Assembly: GCF_000686605.1 (NCBI RefSeq)
Contig: NZ_JMLC01000001.1
Location: 149,872-213,871 of the forward strand
Direction: 5' to 3'
Length of the DNA: 64,000 nt
Source: Streptococcus sobrinus DSM 20742 = ATCC 33478
GTDB taxonomy: Bacteria; Bacillota; Bacilli; Lactobacillales; Streptococcaceae
In this document: positions 15,848 to 24,436 of the stretch, in pieces
Layout of the letters: the number at the start of each line of letters is the position of its first letter
Numbering within the stretch: the stretch's first letter is position 1
Position numbers and translations under genes: made by a program
The notes under the pieces: generated by a model
Databases searched by the model: none
Told to the model about the DNA's origin: nothing
The model's input: the letters and a program-made list of their open reading frames with translations, nothing else

Positions 15848-16840
15848 ATGAAATATATTGTCAACCATTCCCATAATCCAGCCTATAATGTTGCTCTAGA
15901 AGCTTATGCCTTTCGTGAGTTAGTTGATGAGGATGAACTTTTTATCCTCTGGATTAATGAGCCAGCCATTATCATCGGTCGACATCAGAATGCTATTCAA
16001 GAGATTAACAAAGAATATACCGATGCTCATGGCATTCGTGTTGTTCGCCGCTTGTCGGGGGGTGGAGCCGTCTATCATGATCTTAACAATCTCAACTACA
16101 CCATTATTTCAAACAAGTCCGACGAGGGAGCCTTTGACTTCAAAACTTTCTCTCAACCCGTCATTAAGACCTTGGCGAATCTAGGTGTTAAAGCAGAGTT
16201 CTCCGGGCGAAACGATTTGGAAATTGCAGGTAAGAAAATTTGTGGTAATGCTCAAGCCTATTATAAGGGACGAATGATGCACCATGGTTGCCTTCTATTT
16301 AATGTTGATATGTCTGTCCTTGCAAAGGCATTAAAGGTTAGCAAGGATAAGATTGAATCTAAAGGGGTCAAGTCTGTCCGAGCCCGGGTGACCAATATTC
16401 TCAGTCAATTGCCTCAAAAGATAAGTGTTGACGAATTTTCTGATAAGATTTTGGACAAGATGAAGGAGCTCTATCCTGATATGACTGAGTATGTCCTCGA
16501 TGACAAGGACCTAGCAAGAATTGACCAGCTCTATCAGGAACAATTTAATACCTGGGACTGGACTTATGGACAGGCACCTGATTATACGGTTGAACGCAAT
16601 GTCCGCTACACAGCTGGTAAAATCAATACCTTTGCCAAGGTCGAGAACTCTGTCATCAAGGGCATCAAAATTTATGGAGATTTTTTCGGAGTTTTAGATG
16701 TTAGTGATGTTGAGCAGGCCTTGCTTGGCAGTCGCTATGAATACAGCGATATATTGGAGCATCTTAAGTCCCTTGATATTAGTCACTACTTTTCAGGGAT
16801 TAGCCGAGAAGAAGTCGCAAAAGCTATCGTTGCCTCGTAA
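15848..16840 (+). CDS. lplA: Lipoate--protein ligase A
   Basis: A 330-residue enzyme that activates lipoate with ATP and attaches it to lipoyl-domain lysines. The N-terminal catalytic domain contains the family motif RRLSGGGAVYHD followed by NLNYTII, the lipoate-binding SGRNDLEIAGKKICGNAQ, and HHGCLLFNVD; the C-terminal small domain starts near residue 245. GAAGGAG stands before the ATG. It lies directly after the PDH genes, so its likely clients are the two lipoyl domains encoded by pdhC and lpdA. The length is typical of full two-domain LplA. Confidence 0.95.
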   Translation: MKYIVNHSHNPAYNVALEAYAFRELVDEDELFILWINEPAIIIGRHQNAIQEINKEYTDAHGIRVVRRLSGGGAVYHDLNNLNYTIISNKSDEGAFDFKTFSQPVIKTLANLGVKAEFSGRNDLEIAGKKICGNAQAYYKGRMMHHGCLLFNVDMSVLAKALKVSKDKIESKGVKSVRARVTNILSQLPQKISVDEFSDKILDKMKELYPDMTEYVLDDKDLARIDQLYQEQFNTWDWTYGQAPDYTVERNVRYTAGKINTFAKVENSVIKGIKIYGDFFGVLDVSDVEQALLGSRYEYSDILEHLKSLDISHYFSGISREEVAKAIVAS

Positions 16841-16989
16841 CTTTTTGCGGTATGCAACATTGCTTTGAAAGAAAAATTACCCCCAAATAACAAATATTAC
16901 ATAAAAAATACAAGAGTATTGAGTTTTTTTATAAAGTATTCTTAAAGGGCGTATGAGTTTGATTTTTGATAACCATTTTGTTACACTAA

Positions 16990-17019
16990 TTGACATAGCA
17001 AGACGTTTACATGAAAAAT
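16990..17019 (+). promoter_or_regulatory. Candidate promoter of the first GbpC-like gene
   Basis: TTGACA at 16990-16995 with a poor -10 (AAAAAT, 17014-17019) at an 18-base spacer. A second TATAAT at 17045-17050 lies too close to the SD to give a normal leader. A 226-base AT-rich gap precedes the gene; no other gene is visible in it. Confidence 0.4.
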
Positions 17020-17066
17020 ATTGTTGTAACAATTGCTAAATCTTTATAATCTAGAAGGGTTACAAA

Positions 17067-18932
17067 ATGGGAAAGAAGAAATTGACGCAATACTCACTTC
17101 TTAGTGGTTTGGTATTGACTACACTAGCTGCAGGTCAACAAGTACTTGCGGATGAAGCTACAGACACAAGTGCTAACACAGCGACTGATAACCAGGCTTC
17201 ACAAGTTTCAACTACAGGACCTCAAGTTAAGGTTATTGATCAACAAACTGAAGGCAACAAAACAACAACAACATCTGAAGTTACATCACCTGAACTGACA
17301 CAAGCCGTTAATGATGTTAATAGCTTCAATCAAGCTAACACACCATCAACTGACAACACTAACAAGGGTAATACTGACAAGAGTGGTGCACAAGATGCTA
17401 ACACAACGCAATCAAACGTTGTTGTTCCACCAGTGACAATCTCTCAAGGTGAAACAAAGACTTACGATACAGTTGAAGAAGCAGATGCTGCCAATAAGGC
17501 ACAAGCCCAAGAAATTCAAAACACTTTGGCTCAGTACCAAAAAGATGTTGCTGACTATAAAGAAAAATTAGCTAATTACAACAAGGCAAATGAAGAATAT
17601 GTTGCTGCTAAGGCTGCATATGATGAAAAGGTTAAAGCCTACAATGACTACCAAGCTAAGGTTAAAGATTTGACAAACCCTGAAAATGCAGAAGTTGCTA
17701 AGGGACTTGTCTTCAACAATGAACCAAATGCTGTAGTTTCTGTTGATGGTGTTAAACAATACGTTACCAAAGAAGCTCAAGGTAAGCACGTTCAAGACGA
17801 AATTCTTCAACAATTCAATACTGATAAGTACTCAGATTCTGATTTCACTTCAGAAAATCCATATGCGCCTAACGAAGACTCATGGTTCAAGATGAATGTT
17901 GGTGATACTGTTACTGCAACATATACAAATCTTGGAAATGCTGAATATCTCGGAACTAAGATTGGTAAAGTTGTTACAACTTACAAGTTGACTGATTCAA
18001 CCAGCAACGATGGTTCAGCTATTGTAAAACTCTACCATGACCCAACCAAGACTATCTTCATTGGTGCCCAAACTTCAGATGATCCATCTAAAGCTATCAA
18101 GGCGGACATACAAGTTAAGTTCTACGATGAAAATGGTAACTTGATTAATATCAATGGTGATAACTCAGTTATCAGCTTGGCTTCACTTAACCACTGGACA
18201 ACCCAATATGGCGACCATGTTGAAAAAGTTCTCAATATTGGTAATAACAAGTTTGTTGCCTTCAACGATTCTTCAATCAAACTCAATGCTGATGGTGCTA
18301 TCTACTCACCAAATGACAACGAATTTGTTAACAATGGCGCAGCCCTCAATAGTGATGGTGAAAATGGTTGGGATAAAATCAACGCTGATGGTGAAAAACG
18401 TACAACTTCTTCAACCTATGGTGCAGCAGCTATGACTTACGATGGAGAACCATTCTCTATCTCAGCTTCAGGTAACAATGCTGAAGTTCCAACAGCTATC
18501 TGGTTTGCTGTAAATTCATTCGCAGTGCAACAACCAGGTGAAGCGCCAGTAGCACCAGTAATGCCTAAGTTGGATGCTGCTAAGGTAGTAGTTAACAGGG
18601 CTAACGTTAAGCAAACAGCCGATAACAAAACTCCAGAGCCAAAGCCTGGAAAACCAACTCCAGAAAACCCAACAACTCCAGAAACACCTAAGTCTACAAC
18701 TCCAACACCAGAGAAACCGGCTACTCCAGTTAAACCACAAGCTCCTTCGACCACCAAGGAAGTTGCTCCTAAGACTGAAACTCCAACAGCAACTTCTCAA
18801 CGAGCACAAACTGCTCAAGTACTGCCACAAACAGGTGATGCTAATAGCTATGGCCTTGCAGCATTTGGTGCAGGAATCGTCGCTTTCTCAACTCTGACAC
18901 TTCTTGGAGGCATGAAGCGTAAAGAAGACTGA
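17067..18932 (+). CDS. LPxTG-anchored GbpC/Spa-domain dextran-binding adhesin (first of pair)
   Basis: A 621-residue surface protein. It has a signal peptide (MGKKKLTQYSLLSGLVLTT, cleavage near QQVLA), a Thr/Asn/Ala-rich region, and a helical repeat-like stretch around residues 140-205 (YQKDVADYKEKLANYNKANE). The GbpC/Spa beta-sandwich domain runs from about 210 to 490 and contains WFKMNVGDTVTATYTN and DPTKTIFIGAQ. A Pro/Thr-rich wall-spanning region and the sortase signal LPQTG at residue 586, hydrophobic segment and MKRKED tail complete it. GbpC-type proteins bind dextran and promote sucrose-dependent aggregation; S. sobrinus-like species have several (Dbl lectins). The SD is GAAGGG. Codon use is biased toward A/T-ending codons, suggesting high expression. 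Confidence 0.92.
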   Translation: MGKKKLTQYSLLSGLVLTTLAAGQQVLADEATDTSANTATDNQASQVSTTGPQVKVIDQQTEGNKTTTTSEVTSPELTQAVNDVNSFNQANTPSTDNTNKGNTDKSGAQDANTTQSNVVVPPVTISQGETKTYDTVEEADAANKAQAQEIQNTLAQYQKDVADYKEKLANYNKANEEYVAAKAAYDEKVKAYNDYQAKVKDLTNPENAEVAKGLVFNNEPNAVVSVDGVKQYVTKEAQGKHVQDEILQQFNTDKYSDSDFTSENPYAPNEDSWFKMNVGDTVTATYTNLGNAEYLGTKIGKVVTTYKLTDSTSNDGSAIVKLYHDPTKTIFIGAQTSDDPSKAIKADIQVKFYDENGNLININGDNSVISLASLNHWTTQYGDHVEKVLNIGNNKFVAFNDSSIKLNADGAIYSPNDNEFVNNGAALNSDGENGWDKINADGEKRTTSSTYGAAAMTYDGEPFSISASGNNAEVPTAIWFAVNSFAVQQPGEAPVAPVMPKLDAAKVVVNRANVKQTADNKTPEPKPGKPTPENPTTPETPKSTTPTPEKPATPVKPQAPSTTKEVAPKTETPTATSQRAQTAQVLPQTGDANSYGLAAFGAGIVAFSTLTLLGGMKRKED

Positions 18933-18968
18933 GAAGAATCCACCTGATTTGGCAAAATAAAATACGTT

Positions 18969-19003
18969 AAGACCTGCTCATTATATGGAGACAGGTCTTT
19001 TTA
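18969..19003 (+). terminator. Terminator after the first GbpC-like gene
   Basis: AAGACCTG pairs with CAGGTCTT across a 15-base loop, followed by TTTTAT. Confidence 0.85.
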
Positions 19004-19039
19004 TGATGTTATTCTTCTACAGTATTGAATAGTTACTTG

Positions 19040-19056
19040 TTTTTTTTGGGGGGGGG
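19040..19056 (+). repeat. T8-G9 homopolymer tract
   Basis: Eight T followed by nine G between the adhesin terminator and the small gene at 19160. A 23-codon open frame starts with ATG two bases after the tract and ends before 19130. Such tracts are prone to length change. Confidence 0.8.
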
Positions 19057-19159
19057 TTATGGTCTTTGCACAAACTAGCCATCTTACAGGTGATTATGAT
19101 TCCCCTTTTGTGGGAAAAGTGATAGATTAAATCAAGATTAAAAAAAGAGGACCTTAAAA

Positions 19160-19396
19160 ATGACAGCAGATGAGAAAATTTTGGCCTTGATTAAACCAGA
19201 ATATCTGGAAAGGGTTCCGAGAATGTTTCGTGGTCATGCTACAAAGACAACTGTAAAAAAAAAGATTGCTCAAGAGTATCCAGACCCTTATGCTAAGACG
19301 GAGGTGGCGGGGGATCTGCCAGATGAAACGACTCAGGAGTTATCAATCATTATCAACGGTATCTTTGAGGTTAAGATAAAAAAGCATAATTTCTAG
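19160..19396 (+). CDS. Hypothetical 78-residue protein between the two adhesin genes
   Basis: A small soluble-looking protein, MTADEKILALIKPEYLERVP at the start, lysine-rich in the middle (HATKTTVKKKIAQEY) and ending KIKKHNF. There is no signal peptide, membrane segment or motif that I recognise. AGAGGACC lies about six bases before the ATG, which is a convincing ribosome site, and codon use is ordinary, so I believe it is translated. It lies between two GbpC-like genes in a region with a homopolymer tract, but no functional link can be read from the sequence. Confidence 0.55.
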   Translation: MTADEKILALIKPEYLERVPRMFRGHATKTTVKKKIAQEYPDPYAKTEVAGDLPDETTQELSIIINGIFEVKIKKHNF

Positions 19397-19486
19397 TAAA
19401 TTTAGCATTAGCGGTTCATTTTTGGACTGCTTCTTTTGCTAGCTCCAATAATTTTTTAGTTGAAATAATTTTAATGAACAAAATAG

Positions 19487-19515
19487 TTTACAAATAGATT
19501 GCTTAATGTTACTAT
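19487..19515 (+). promoter_or_regulatory. Promoter of the second GbpC-like gene
   Basis: TTTACA at 19487-19492 and TACTAT at 19510-19515 with a 17-base spacer, leaving a leader of roughly 100 bases before the SD TGGGAGG. Confidence 0.55.
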
Positions 19516-19622
19516 GCCTAATGATGAGGTAACGATTCAATGTGTGAGAGTATTGAATGAGTTATGGAAGTTCATCGAATAAATAAACTTTTTCTTTTAA
19601 TTATCTTTGGGAGGATAATCGA

Positions 19623-21539
19623 ATGACAACAAAAAAACTCAAAAGCTACACGCTCTTTAGTAGCTTATTTTTAGCGACCGTTTTTGCAACCAACACAGCC
19701 TTTGCTGATGATGTTGTTAGCAACGATCAAGCCAATCAACCGACTGCGTCACAAGAGCAAGCGGCACCAGCCACTGGGGACCAAACGGCATCACAGGATG
19801 CTCAAGCCGGAAATAATAATGCTGCAAGCAATCAACATGAAGCTCCAGTTACTGATCCGACGGTTAGAGAAATTAACAAGGTTGATAATGGAGATGGGAC
19901 TTCAACGACAACTTCGGAAGTGACATCACAAGATTTGGAAGCGGCTAAAGCTGATGTTTCTAAGTTTAATGAAGATAACAAAGACACGGTTAATCCAGCT
20001 GCCAATTTAACTGAAGCTGACCCTCAAGAACAGGCAAATGTTGAAGCAGCTCATGCTGATAACCAAAAACAAGCTGAGAACATTGAAAAGTCTTTGGCGA
20101 ATCAAAAAGCAAAACTCGACCAATATAAGGTTAAACTTGAAAACTACCAACGAGCTCTTGCAGCTAAGCCTGAACTTGATAAAAAATTTCAAGAAGATTT
20201 AGTGAAATACCAAGCTAACAAAAAAGATTATGATGCCAAATTGAAGGCTTGGCAAGACTATCAAGAACAGGTTAAAAATGGCACAGCTGCAGGACGCGTT
20301 GAAACTGCTCAAGGCCTAGTTTACCAAAGTGAACCAGGAGCCGTTATTTCCCTTGAAGGTGTCAAAAACTACATTACTAAAAAAGGAATGCAGGAAGTTA
20401 CTTCTAATAGTGATGTCTTGCAGCATTATAACACTGATAATTATGGTAATGATAAGTTAACTGAGGAAAACCCATACAGTGGTACTGAGGATACTTGGTT
20501 CAAGATGCAAACGGGGGATACTGTAACAGCGACCTACAGCAATTTAACCAAATCTAGCTATGGTGATAAAAAAATCAAGAAAGTTGTAATCACTTACAAG
20601 CTTAATAGTTCATCAAGTGCCGATGGTTCTGCGATTGTTGAACTTTTCCATGATCCAACCAAAACAATCTTTATCGGTGCGCAAGTACCAGAAGGTGGTG
20701 AAAAAGGACCTGTTAGTGTAACCATGCGAATCCGTTTTTACGATGAGGATGATAATGAAATTGATATGAGTGATAATAAAGCTATCATGAGCTTGTCCTC
20801 TCTCAATCACTGGATTAGCGATCTTGGTAATCATATTGAAAAGGTTTCTGTTGGTGAAAATGAATTTATCAAGATTCCGGGATCATCGGTAGACTTACAT
20901 GACGATTATATCTACTCTGATAAAGAAAATCAACGTAAGTCAAATGGAGCTATCTTTGACGCTGATGGTGAGAATGGCTGGGATGCGATTAATGCTGACG
21001 GTCAACCTCGCTCAGCAACTGCTTTTTACGGTGCAGGAGCTATGACCTACAAGGGTAAAGAATTTACTTTTGAAGCTAGTGGTAATAATCCCTATATTCC
21101 GACTACAATCTGGTTCTCTACTAATTCTGTTGTAGCGGTTCCTAAAAATCCGGGTGATGCTCCTCAACCACCTAAACCAGTTGAAGATCCTAAAGAGCCA
21201 ACTAAACCAGACCCTTTAAATTTGACATGGCATAAAAATATTGTCAAGGAAACTGTTGCTAATCCGATTCCTGTTAAACCAGTTATTCCCAAAACAATAA
21301 CTTCTGTTGAAACTCCAAAACCTCAGCCTCAACCAAAACCTCAGCCACAAACACCAACTACTCCAATTCCAGTTGAGGTTGCTGATCCAAAACCTGCTGC
21401 CCCAGTTCAAAAACAGACAACTCTTCCACAAACTGGTGACTCAAGTGGTTACGGTCTAGCAGCCTTTGGTGTTGGCATTGTTCTCTATGCTACTTTAACC
21501 TTGCTTGGTAGTCGTAAAATGGATGAAAATAATGATTAA
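19623..21539 (+). CDS. LPxTG-anchored GbpC/Spa-domain dextran-binding adhesin (second of pair)
   Basis: A 638-residue paralogue of the preceding adhesin with the same order of parts. It has a signal peptide (MTTKKLKSYTLFSSLFLATV, cleavage near TAFA), a Gln/Ala/Asn-rich segment, and a coiled stretch (ANQKAKLDQYKVKLENYQRA region, about residues 150-215). The GbpC/Spa domain from about 220 to 500 includes WFKMQTGDTVTATYSN and DPTKTIFIGAQ. A Pro/Lys/Gln-rich wall segment, LPQTG at residue 601, a hydrophobic span and a short tail with a single RK follow. Divergence is greatest in the N-terminal and wall-spanning parts, least in the binding domain and the sorting signal. It has its own promoter and terminator, so the pair can be regulated separately. 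Confidence 0.92.
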   Translation: MTTKKLKSYTLFSSLFLATVFATNTAFADDVVSNDQANQPTASQEQAAPATGDQTASQDAQAGNNNAASNQHEAPVTDPTVREINKVDNGDGTSTTTSEVTSQDLEAAKADVSKFNEDNKDTVNPAANLTEADPQEQANVEAAHADNQKQAENIEKSLANQKAKLDQYKVKLENYQRALAAKPELDKKFQEDLVKYQANKKDYDAKLKAWQDYQEQVKNGTAAGRVETAQGLVYQSEPGAVISLEGVKNYITKKGMQEVTSNSDVLQHYNTDNYGNDKLTEENPYSGTEDTWFKMQTGDTVTATYSNLTKSSYGDKKIKKVVITYKLNSSSSADGSAIVELFHDPTKTIFIGAQVPEGGEKGPVSVTMRIRFYDEDDNEIDMSDNKAIMSLSSLNHWISDLGNHIEKVSVGENEFIKIPGSSVDLHDDYIYSDKENQRKSNGAIFDADGENGWDAINADGQPRSATAFYGAGAMTYKGKEFTFEASGNNPYIPTTIWFSTNSVVAVPKNPGDAPQPPKPVEDPKEPTKPDPLNLTWHKNIVKETVANPIPVKPVIPKTITSVETPKPQPQPKPQPQTPTTPIPVEVADPKPAAPVQKQTTLPQTGDSSGYGLAAFGVGIVLYATLTLLGSRKMDENND

Positions 21540-21586
21540 GTAAGCCTAATGAGAAGCAGTAGAGGATGACTTAAGTAAAATAAGCG

Positions 21587-21618
21587 AACTTTCATCTCAC
21601 AAGAGGTGAAAGTTTTTG
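21587..21618 (+). terminator. Terminator of the second GbpC-like gene
   Basis: AACTTTCATCT pairs with AGGTGAAAGTT over a short loop, followed by TTTTG. Confidence 0.8.
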
Positions 21619-21695
21619 TAGAGCTTGATTGGACTCGGATAAATAATAGTCTGTCATGACCATTTTCCCTTGAACCTGAGAACAATAGAACAAAG

Positions 21696-21724
21696 AAAAA
21701 GCCCGAGATTAGTCTGGGCTTTTT
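21696..21724. terminator. Bidirectional terminator between the adhesin gene and gatD
   Basis: AAAAAGCCC pairs with GGGCTTTTT, so it has T-runs on both strands. It probably ends the murT-gatD message on the minus strand. Confidence 0.85.
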
Positions 21725-21748
21725 GCTATTTAAGCTAGGGAATCAGCC

Positions 21749-22537
21749 TTATTTTTCGAACTCTGCCTTGCTCTTGACATCTGCGTATTCTTCAGGTACT
21801 TCCTGAGTTAGAATATCGTCATAGCTGGCCAGCTTAAGGTTTTGACCGTATTTATTTTTTAGAGCCGTGGTAACTAGGCGGTAGGCCAGATTGGCATTGC
21901 GAGATAGGATAGGGCCATGGAAGTAGGAGCCAAAGACATTCTTATAGTGGACGCCTTCGGTACGGTCTTCCTTGTTATTACCATTACCATAGAGGCAGAT
22001 GCCCAGGGGCTTTTCGTTGTCAGCCAGGAAGGTGCGACCCTGGTGGTTTTCAAAGCCATAGTAGGTTTCGTCAAATTCATCGTTGCGAATCTTGATGTCG
22101 CCAATATAGCGGTTATTTTCTTGGTTGAGGGTGTAGTGGCCCATGACACCGATACCGTCAATTTTTTGGCCGTTGGCTTGGACGTAATATTGTCCCAAGA
22201 GTTGGAAGCCACCGCAGATGGCTAGGAGAACGCCGTCATTCTCGATATAGCGACCGATAGATTCCTTAATGCGAGGCAGGTTTTTGGCAACAATGGATTG
22301 CTCGTAGTCCTGACCGCCACCGAAGAAGACTAGGTCGTAGTAGCTGTCATCAAAGTCATCGTCCAAGGAAACAATATCCACAGTGACCTTGGCTCCCAGC
22401 TTTTCTGCTACGTATTTGAGCATGAGGATATTACCATTGTCCCCGTAAGTATTCATCAGGTTGCCGTAGAGGTGGGCCAGGTGGAGTTCATAGTTATAGT
22501 CTCGATTGTCTGGAGACTGTAAGGAGGTATAGACCAT
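21749..22537 (-). CDS. gatD: Lipid II isoglutaminyl synthase, glutamine amidotransferase subunit GatD
   Basis: A 262-residue class I glutamine amidotransferase that releases ammonia for amidation of the D-Glu of lipid II by MurT. It shows the oxyanion/nucleophile segment [13 protein letters not shown] with the catalytic Cys, the upstream [10 protein letters not shown], and the C-terminal catalytic His in GSYFHGPIL. The start codon overlaps the murT stop as TAATG, so the two subunits are translationally coupled. It is cytoplasmic and acts on the inner face of the membrane. Confidence 0.95.
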   Translation of the reverse strand: MVYTSLQSPDNRDYNYELHLAHLYGNLMNTYGDNGNILMLKYVAEKLGAKVTVDIVSLDDDFDDSYYDLVFFGGGQDYEQSIVAKNLPRIKESIGRYIENDGVLLAICGGFQLLGQYYVQANGQKIDGIGVMGHYTLNQENNRYIGDIKIRNDEFDETYYGFENHQGRTFLADNEKPLGICLYGNGNNKEDRTEGVHYKNVFGSYFHGPILSRNANLAYRLVTTALKNKYGQNLKLASYDDILTQEVPEEYADVKSKAEFEK

Positions 22538-23880
22538 TAGTGCATCTCCTTTCCAACAGCATGCCGGCTGGCAAGAATTTCTCTAAATTCCAGCATAGCA
22601 GTGTAGGTGGCCAAGATATAGGCATACTCTTCCTCTTGCTTTTCAATCAGAGTCATGATGTCCTTGAGACTCTCGGCCTGGGTAATCTTATCTTCTGGAT
22701 AGCCAGTTACCCGCAAACGTCTAGCGATTTCGGAGTGGCGGACACCGCCAGCATTGATTTCCGGAATATCCATGTCCAAGATACTTTCAAAATTAGCATC
22801 CCAAATCCAGCTGGTGTCAATCCCGTCAGCATAGTTGGCGTTAAGCAGGACAGACAGGCTAAATGGATAATGGGCCAACTTAATCATGTCCAAGGCCTGA
22901 CTGGCTCCAACAGGATTTTTAATCAGGACCAGAGTACAAGATTTGTCGCCGATTTTAAAGGTTTCTTGTCGACCAAAGACGGCCCGGCTATTATCAAAAC
23001 CAGCCTTGATTTGCTGAGGTTGGACACCGAAAAATTCAGCCACGGCTACGGCTGCTAGGGCATTGTAGATATTGTAGAGACCGCCAACATTGATTTTATA
23101 ATCCTGACCATCAATAATAAACTTGGAAGTTGTATTGGTAATTTCAGTCAGCTCGCTCAAGGCATAATCCAACTTTGGCCGCTCAAAACCACAATTAGGA
23201 CAGGTGTAGTCCCCTAGATTGGCATAGGTATTGAGGCGATACTCTAGGATATGCTGACACTTGGGACAAAGAATCCCTTCGGTATTGTAGTGGGCCTGCT
23301 TAGGTTGACTTTTTTTTGTATCGAAGCCGTAAAATTTTACAGGATTGACGACTTTCTTGGAATTAAAGAGGGGGCTGTCGCCATTGGCCAAAATAGTCGC
23401 CTGAGGGGCCTTGGCCGCCCCATCCAAAATCATCTGATAGGTGGTGTAGATTTCCCCATAACGGTCCATTTGGTCACGGAAAATATTGGTGAAAACAAAG
23501 AGGCTTGGCGTGATGTAATCTGTAATCTTAGGCAGACTGGCCTCATCAATTTCCAGCACCGCAATTTTCTTGCCGGACTTGGCCTTTTTGGCGGTCAGAA
23601 AGGTCGAAGTGATACCAGTAATCATATTGGCGCCGCTAGGATTGGTTACAACCTCGCCGAAAGCTTCCTTGAGAATGCCAACCGTCAGAGCTGTCGTCAG
23701 GGTTTTTCCATTGGTCCCCGTCACAACGACGATTTCGTAGTCCTTGGCAATGCTATCTAAAATGTCCTTGTCAAATTTTAGGGCTAATTTGCCAGGCAGA
23801 GTAGATCCCCGGCCCATCTTGCTGAGCACAAAATGAGCCGACTTCCCTGCTGTTATCCCTAGTAATGTTTGTAATTTCAT
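22537..23880 (-). CDS. murT: Lipid II isoglutaminyl synthase, Mur ligase-like subunit MurT
   Basis: A 447-residue Mur-ligase-type enzyme that amidates the alpha-carboxyl of D-iGlu in lipid II with ammonia from GatD. Motifs: ATP loop [12 protein letters not shown], then DEASLPKI, the MurT-specific Cys4 zinc ribbon (CPKC and CPNC about 20 residues apart, residues 200-226), and the C-terminal DUF1727 domain. No SD stands before the ATG. Instead a TGCTATAAT box ends seven bases upstream, so the transcript may start at the initiation codon. Amidated lipid II is needed for efficient transpeptidation in Gram-positive cocci. Confidence 0.95.
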   Translation of the reverse strand: MKLQTLLGITAGKSAHFVLSKMGRGSTLPGKLALKFDKDILDSIAKDYEIVVVTGTNGKTLTTALTVGILKEAFGEVVTNPSGANMITGITSTFLTAKKAKSGKKIAVLEIDEASLPKITDYITPSLFVFTNIFRDQMDRYGEIYTTYQMILDGAAKAPQATILANGDSPLFNSKKVVNPVKFYGFDTKKSQPKQAHYNTEGILCPKCQHILEYRLNTYANLGDYTCPNCGFERPKLDYALSELTEITNTTSKFIIDGQDYKINVGGLYNIYNALAAVAVAEFFGVQPQQIKAGFDNSRAVFGRQETFKIGDKSCTLVLIKNPVGASQALDMIKLAHYPFSLSVLLNANYADGIDTSWIWDANFESILDMDIPEINAGGVRHSEIARRLRVTGYPEDKITQAESLKDIMTLIEKQEEEYAYILATYTAMLEFREILASRHAVGKEMH

Positions 23881-23887
23881 AAGAACT

Positions 23888-23896
23888 ATTATAGCA
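23888..23896 (-). promoter_or_regulatory. Extended -10 box abutting the murT start codon
   Basis: On the minus strand TGC-TATAAT (TATAAT at 23893-23888) is followed by only seven bases before ATG. The sequence from TG to ATG is nearly the same as that before the ABC-F gene at 7461. No SD is present. Confidence 0.55.
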
Positions 23897-23898
23897 GA

Positions 23899-23925
23899 AA
23901 AAAATCATCCAGTGGATGATTTTTT
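23899..23925. terminator. Perfect bidirectional hairpin upstream of murT
   Basis: AAAAATCATCC pairs with GGATGATTTTT. It would stop minus-strand transcription arriving from the 24203-24436 gene, isolating murT behind its own promoter. Confidence 0.75.
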
Positions 23926-23929
23926 CCAG

Positions 23930-23979
23930 CGACACGAGATTTGACTAGTCGATATTACTAGTCAAAGGGTGTTAGTAAG
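23930..23979 (-). repeat. Hairpin module with CTTACTAAC / CTCGTGTCG flanks
   Basis: On the minus strand CTTACTAAC is followed by the stem TTTGACTAGT/ACTAGTCAAA with a loop containing ATATCG, then TCTCGTGTCGC. The same flanks and a similar loop recur at 30832-30890, at 30956-31007 and inside the repeat at 10847-11155. Confidence 0.6.
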
Positions 23980-24020
23980 GGAGGCAGACAAGGTATATTA
24001 GTGCTTGTCGTGAGTCTCCC

Positions 24021-24132
24021 TTGAGCTAAGAAATAAGAGAGCGAGTTAGTTTCTAGTGGAGCTGGTATTTTTATAGTTGAGCAGACAGAGAACTATTGAA
24101 GATGGCCTCGCCTAAAAATAAGAAAGCGAGGC
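24021..24132 (+). repeat. Two hairpins with AAATAAGA-type loops
   Basis: TTGAGCTAAGAAATAAGAGA followed by GCGAG (24021-24045), and GCCTCGC pairing with GCGAGGC around CTAAAAATAAGAAA (24105-24132). The loops match those of the hairpins after rpoD. No gene is visible between 23881 and 24202. Confidence 0.6.
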
Positions 24133-24202
24133 TAGCAAGAAGACTGAAACAGCTTAGAATCTTGGACGAGATTTGCTCAAACAAAAGAAAAGCTCAACAA
24201 AC

Positions 24203-24436
24203 TTAGTCACCTATAAAAAATGAAATGACAGCAATGACAATAACAGCACCAGCTATGGATGGAATTAGGGCCATACCAGCCAGAGACGGACCCCAATAAC
24301 CAAAAAGTGACTGGCCGACGAAGGAACCAAATAAGCCAGCAAAAATATTGGCCAAACACCCCATCGAATCGCTTCTCTTTGTAACACTGGCAGCTACCAT
24401 TCCGATGATAGCTCCAACGATAATTGCTCCAAGCAT
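24203..24436 (-). CDS. GlsB/YeaQ/YmgE-family small membrane protein
   Basis: A 77-residue hydrophobic protein of the so-called transglycosylase-associated family. It begins MLGAIIVGAIIGMVAASVTK and has about three membrane helices, with the conserved central GCLANIFAGLFGSFVGQSLFG segment and a last helix AVIVIAVISFFIGD. Members are often stress- or envelope-linked, but a biochemical role is not settled. AGAGGTAACT precedes the ATG on the minus strand. It is monocistronic here. Confidence 0.88.
   Translation of the reverse strand: MLGAIIVGAIIGMVAASVTKRSDSMGCLANIFAGLFGSFVGQSLFGYWGPSLAGMALIPSIAGAVIVIAVISFFIGD

Noticed and set aside
22540..23760. Two long plus-strand open frames opposite murT
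   Set aside because: Antisense to a clearly real gene, with no independent coding signs.
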